From Theodoxus fluviatilis (Eukaryota; Mollusca; Gastropoda; Cycloneritida; Neritidae), in assembly GCA_034096865.1 (NCBI GenBank), contig JAWQFJ010017229.1, positions 1-22,844 of the forward strand: 22,844 nt of DNA. Reading direction: 5' to 3'. Position numbers and translations under genes: made by a program. Shown here one piece after another: positions 18,902 to 22,844 of the stretch (position 1 is its first letter; every line of letters starts with the position of its first letter). The notes beneath the pieces were generated by a model. The model had not been told where the DNA came from. It made no database searches and worked only from the letters and a program-made list of their open reading frames with translations.

Positions 18902-19389
18902 TTAATAATGATAACTCCCCTCAGAGGGTACCCCTTCTTCCTTCCTAATTCTCCTCAGACAAGCCCTAGCAAAGTGTTCACAGGGATTGCAAACATAGCA
19001 CCCTCTATTTCTCTGGGACTCATTCATCTTCTTCTTACTTCCTTTTCCAGTCACCCCATGACGTTCCGTCTCACGTCGGGCTCTCTCCTCAAATTCTCTG
19101 ACTAAAAGCCGCTGATGAAGTTCACTCACTTCTCTCTCTCTCAGCAGTCTCTCTTCATACAGGCTTCTTATTGCCTCTCAGCCCTTTCCTGCTGCTCTCT
19201 CTCAAGTTTTCTCTTCCGCTCCTCCTTAAACACTTCCCATTCTAACTCCACCCGTGCTATTTCGACATCCTCCCGAAGCAACTGTCGGGCTATAAAATCG
19301 GGAATATCGGAAGATGCTACTCCTAGCTCGATGGCTAGCGAGACCAGTCTAGCACACCTGTCCTCACTAGACTCACCCCTAGTCGCCAT
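18902..19389 (-). pseudogene. Short gag-like gene with CCHC zinc knuckle, frameshifted
   Basis: The minus-strand ATG at 19389 has a strong context (ACCATGG) and opens MATRGESSEDRCARLVSLAI, followed by LLREDVEIARVELEWEVFKE and a charged helix rich in E/R/K. The frame stops at 19168. In the next frame the helix carries on without a gap (SLYEERLLREREVSELHQRL), so there is one frameshift close to 19170-19190. The second part ends with a zinc knuckle C-x2-C-x4-H-x4-C (CYVCNPCEHFARAC, 18959-19000) and a short tail to the stop near 18902. This is the N-terminal coiled coil plus nucleocapsid motif of an LTR-retrotransposon gag. The capsid core usual between them seems missing, and the product would be only about 160 residues. 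It could be a deletion derivative or a minimal packaging protein. Confidence 0.7.
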
Positions 19390-19596
19390 GGTTCTACTCA
19401 AATGTGAAACGTAATAATATTTAAACTACGTCACACTGGGTAGACTATAGAGAGAATACAACAAGGGCAATCAACAATAGAGCAAGGCAGCAACACCAAA
19501 AATATAAAAACAACAACCCGTCATCAATAGTCAGATGTTCCCCAAAGGTGTGGATGGTTCGACAAATTGATATAATTTTTCGTAAAAATTAGAAAA
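19390..19596 (-). other. Leader between the 5' repeat and gag
   Basis: About 207 bp separate copy B from the gag ATG. An LTR element should have a tRNA-complementary primer site right after the LTR, but the sequence there (TTTTTCTAATTTTTACG on the minus strand) is T-rich and matches none I know. Confidence 0.4.
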
Positions 19597-22500
19597 ATCA
19601 ACAACGAGGGTCAACCCAGTAAAAGTGATCAACAAGGTATCCCACAGCGGAAACAAGATGGTGGGGCACTTCCGCTGTGGAAGTCAAGTCCAAAAATATA
19701 CACAACAACAACAACAACAATCACCCTCAACGAGGTGATTCACAAACCCCCAAAACACACGAGAAAAATCAGTCACAGGTAACTGTCCACGCTCTCGAGC
19801 ACTTGACAGGTCAACACTGTGATACCACAAAAACACCTTCACTCCTCTTCCACAAAAAGCTCACAAATCTGGAAACAATTCAATGAGTCCAGACAAATAC
19901 AACCCTCTCACAACCACACGTTCTGACACACCCTCTCAGAACTAGAACGTGCCTCTAACACGGAATTGAGACCTGACACACCCATTCCCATAAAAGTATT
20001 AGCCCACTTCAATGCCAAACAGAAGTGGCTAAAGTTCCTCACTGGACAATTAACACCAATGTTAAGTTACTCTCCCACTCAGAACCTCTAAGTTAGTGTT
20101 GCAGGGATCAGCCTACCCTCACTAAGCTGTCCAAGGAAAACGTCCCCTCTCACAGGACAATTAAATGAAGTAATCCCCTCTCACAGGATCACACATAAAA
20201 AATACACTCCAGTACACAGCACAGGGACACTGGTCAACTCCGCACTTCTAGTTAGAGAGATCAGGAAGGCACTCGCCTCGACCCAGTCAATGCTGTGACC
20301 CCGAGGTCACGAGCATCCCCGCAGACATCCCAGAACCTACGTAGTTGCCAGTCCCCAATACTGCACACGAGCGCTTACTCTGCCACAAGCATGAGACACT
20401 CCCACTACCCTCAGAAGAAAGACAAGGCGACCCCAGTCGGGTTTAGCTAACCCCACCAAGCTCCTAGGAGACAATAGAGTGTCCCACCATTCACAAGTTA
20501 ATACTAATAACTGCTATAAATCTTGAAATGATTTAAGAACACCCAAATTCCTAAAGAAATCCCATTACAAATACTTTGCTCTCTCTTCTGCAAAGCCAAA
20601 ACACTCCCAAAGCAGTTATAGCACTTTGCTGAAATATTACTATTGGGAAGCCACGCCCCTCTTTCACTCAGGCAGCGGGCTTGCACTGACCTCGCTCTGG
20701 CTAAGGTCACGCTTAACCACAACAAACGCCGCATTCCACTCTTCCTCCCTCTCCTCGCACACGCTGCCACGGCTTCAGCCAATCACGCACGCTCTAGCGA
20801 TCGACAGCTATACGCAACAGGATGAGTGAAAGAAAACGACAGGGCATGCTCTTACCCTTTGCAGTCCAGATCTGGTTCCTGGAATGCTCTTAGTTCTAAC
20901 ACACACAACACCACCTCACTTTAATTTAACCCTCCTAGAGAGAGAGATCGGGAAGGCAGACGCCTCGACCCAGTCGATGCTGTGACCCAAAGGGCACAGG
21001 CACCCCCGCAGACACTCTAGAACACACCTAGGGTTATTACGAGTAGGAGTCCGTCCCTCACTCGATAGAGGCTTACTGACTAAGCTCGAAGCTTACACGG
21101 TCAGTCATTGGAAAGCTAATTTCAATACACATGGGGCTATTCACTATGGGTAGGAGTCCGTCCCTCACCCGATAGGAGTACACTGACAAGCACAGCTTAA
21201 CACAGTCAGTCGTTGAAAAGCTAATTCCAATACACGTAGGGTTATTCACAATCAGATAAAATCAGTCTCAGTGAGGTCTATTCCATTCAAGTCAATTGAA
21301 TCAGTCGGTCTACCTCCACTGAACTCGTTGCTTAGTTCTCTAACAACCAAGGCTGCTCCCCTCGCTGCTCTCTGCAGAGGAGGGTCACTAGTGTTCTGAC
21401 CACCCTGCTTAGAATTCGATTAAGAATCTGAATGTCTACGCTCAAGGCCCCCCACACCTTAAATATAGAGCTAGACCAAATACACTCACTGTGTATGGGA
21501 AAGACTGCGTCCAGCCTCCCTTTTTTCTACCCCCTGAGGCTGTCGAAGGAATCACTCTAATGATACCTGACACCCAGGTTCCCCTGAGCCCTCCGCCATC
21601 TCATTCCGTCTCAGGAAGAAGAAGGTTTGAGTTTGTAGTGATCTGCACTATGCAAGATAAGAATACTTGCAGACCGGGACTTTCCCGTCGTGGAGAAGAT
21701 TGCACTCTCTGTGCGATGAAGAACTGTTCACAAGTAGACGCTGATACACGCTCAGCGTCTGTGTAGAGTCTAGGAAACTCTATCAGCAGGATGGATAATA
21801 GACCATCCAGGCACCATCCGTCGCTATCTGCTCCATGGAGATGCCATCCGTGAACCAGCAAACCCTCTTTAGCCCGAAAACATAAAGACCCAGTCTAATG
21901 AGTCTCTATTCTTTCCCCCAAACGAATCCTTACATAGAATTTACTCAAATTAGGGCGAACTGCCCTAGCTTACTACACCAGAGAAAACTTCCCCGCGCCC
22001 CAACAAGAAAACCCATTTAACCTACCATCCCCCGCTAGAAATGGAATTACGATTACTAACACGTGGACAGGGCTTTATCCGTCTCTCTCTTAGAGAATGA
22101 GTTTAACTAAATCACAATTTGAGCGCTTTAACACGTCTTCCCTCTCGCTCTTATTTTAACCATCATTTTCTCAACAAGTCGAAATGAATGAATGGAACTC
22201 CACATTACCTCAACTAGGCCGTGGACCTTCCAGAACGAATCCCCCTCAGGTGTAACCCAAGTTAGCCCTCTTTGTCTCAGCAGAGATAAACTTTCGAAGT
22301 GAGTCGAACTTCGCCTGGCCGCCCTGGGCGGCTGCGGTGCGGGGGAGCGCCCGCTACCCCGCCCGCCTTCTACCGTTGATGGTCACGACTGCCCGACAAC
22401 GCGCAATCATAAGCGGGATCGCCCTTTTGTCACGTGGCCCTAGGCCAATCAGGATCCATATCCCAGAATATTAATGACCCGTGGGGTGTAGCCCCCCGTA

Positions 22501-22721
22501 CATGCGATGCGCATTGCGACAATACGTAACCCCAGGTAACTGCCATCTCAGCACAAATGGTGGCTGGAAAAGCTCGTGACCTCTCGTGCCCCGACCTACT
22601 GGCTCTGGGGTCACTGGCCCGTCAGTCATATCACACGTGCTCTGTGCCTATAGCAAGCTCTCTGCCATACCCACACTCACACATCCACTATTCACACACA
22701 CAGTCGCACTCACGTGCGACA
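19597..22721 (-). repeat. Long direct repeat, copy B (5' LTR by interpretation)
   Basis: Second copy of 13379-16502 with the same internal modules. It ends in the perfect hairpin GTCGCAC-TCAC-GTGCGAC at 22703-22720, which also closes copy A at 16484-16501. Sequence beyond the hairpin differs in the two places, which fixes this boundary. Confidence 0.9.
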
Positions 22722-22776
22722 TTGTTCATTGTGCCAGTGTGGGCATGCATAAATGAGTGAGTGAATGAATGTAATG

Positions 22777-22812
<36 letters not shown>

Positions 22813-22844
22813 ATGTGTGCATGCGTGTGTGAGTGCGTGTCTGT
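22722..22844 (+). repeat. Right flank with (GT)n microsatellite
   Basis: About 55 bp of unique flank, then (GT)n from about 22779 to 22811 with GT-rich continuation to the window end. Confidence 0.85.

Larger units (their letters stand above)
13377..22721 (-). mobile_element. Probable non-autonomous LTR retrotransposon with 3.1-kb LTRs
   Basis: Two direct 3.12-kb repeats flank a 3.1-kb interior. In minus orientation the repeat starts TGTCGCACG. A short gag with a zinc knuckle begins about 200 bp downstream of the proximal repeat, as expected for 5' LTR then gag. A partly purine GGGAGGCG precedes the distal copy's TG, where a polypurine tract would lie. Points against: no clear primer-binding site after the 5' copy, the CA end present after copy A (TGATCA) is TT after copy B, and no matching target duplication. 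Protease, reverse transcriptase and integrase are absent, so it would depend on a helper element. Confidence 0.55.

Noticed and set aside
13379..22721. Helitron or Helentron, because of the hairpin at the repeat end
   Set aside because: There is no CTRR end, no Rep/helicase coding, and the repeats are long direct copies with a gag between them.
13379..22721. False haplotype duplication in the assembly
   Set aside because: The copies are in one window separated by unrelated gag-bearing sequence in LTR-like order, so an element is more likely. It cannot be excluded without reads.

Overview
The window looks like animal nuclear DNA, most likely a mollusc and probably a gastropod. The reasons are GT/GATG/GAA microsatellites, poly-C runs, many animal transposon classes, and a SINE ending in (GAA)n that resembles, from memory, one common in caenogastropod sequences. 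I find no convincing host gene, rRNA or tRNA. The window is a mosaic of old and young mobile elements, several nested.

Layout. Positions 1-2333 hold a Ginger/GIN-type DNA transposon whose left end lies about 45 bp outside the window. It carries one open 449-codon integrase-related gene with an internal in-frame deletion. A Penelope-like element fragment follows on the minus strand (about 2519-3830), with GIY-YIG remains and an inverted terminal region. Next is an L1/Tx1-type LINE fragment on the minus strand (about 3850-4490). A solo LTR at 4593-5365 is flanked by the duplication CTTGG. From 5371 to 7726 there are only simple repeats and unassigned sequence. Two diverged LTR-like copies (7727-8911 and 8979-9644) precede a decayed coiled-coil gag-like remnant (11387-12079). 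That old element is interrupted by an inverted-repeat element (9686-11342), which is itself interrupted by a second Ginger element (9802-11218). A SINE with a long GAA tail lies at 12657-12853.

From 13379 to 22721 a 3.12-kb sequence occurs twice in direct orientation (13379-16502 and 19597-22721), about 98.5% identical by eye. It flanks 3.1 kb containing a short, frameshifted minus-strand gag with a CCHC zinc knuckle, a MITE with about 70-bp inverted repeats, and a 3 x 44-bp tandem repeat. I read this as a non-autonomous LTR retrotransposon in minus orientation with very long LTRs. The primer-binding site and target duplication are not convincing, so a segmental duplication remains possible.

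The most interesting structure is shared by the two Ginger elements. Their ends have unrelated sequence but the same plan: TGTTAC..., a 23-bp terminal segment, then four 20-bp imperfect palindromes at an exact 29-bp period. This suggests a conserved transposase footprint. The two genes are broken in complementary ways: the first lacks the zinc finger and the first two catalytic acids, and the second keeps these N-terminal parts but lacks the C-terminal half.
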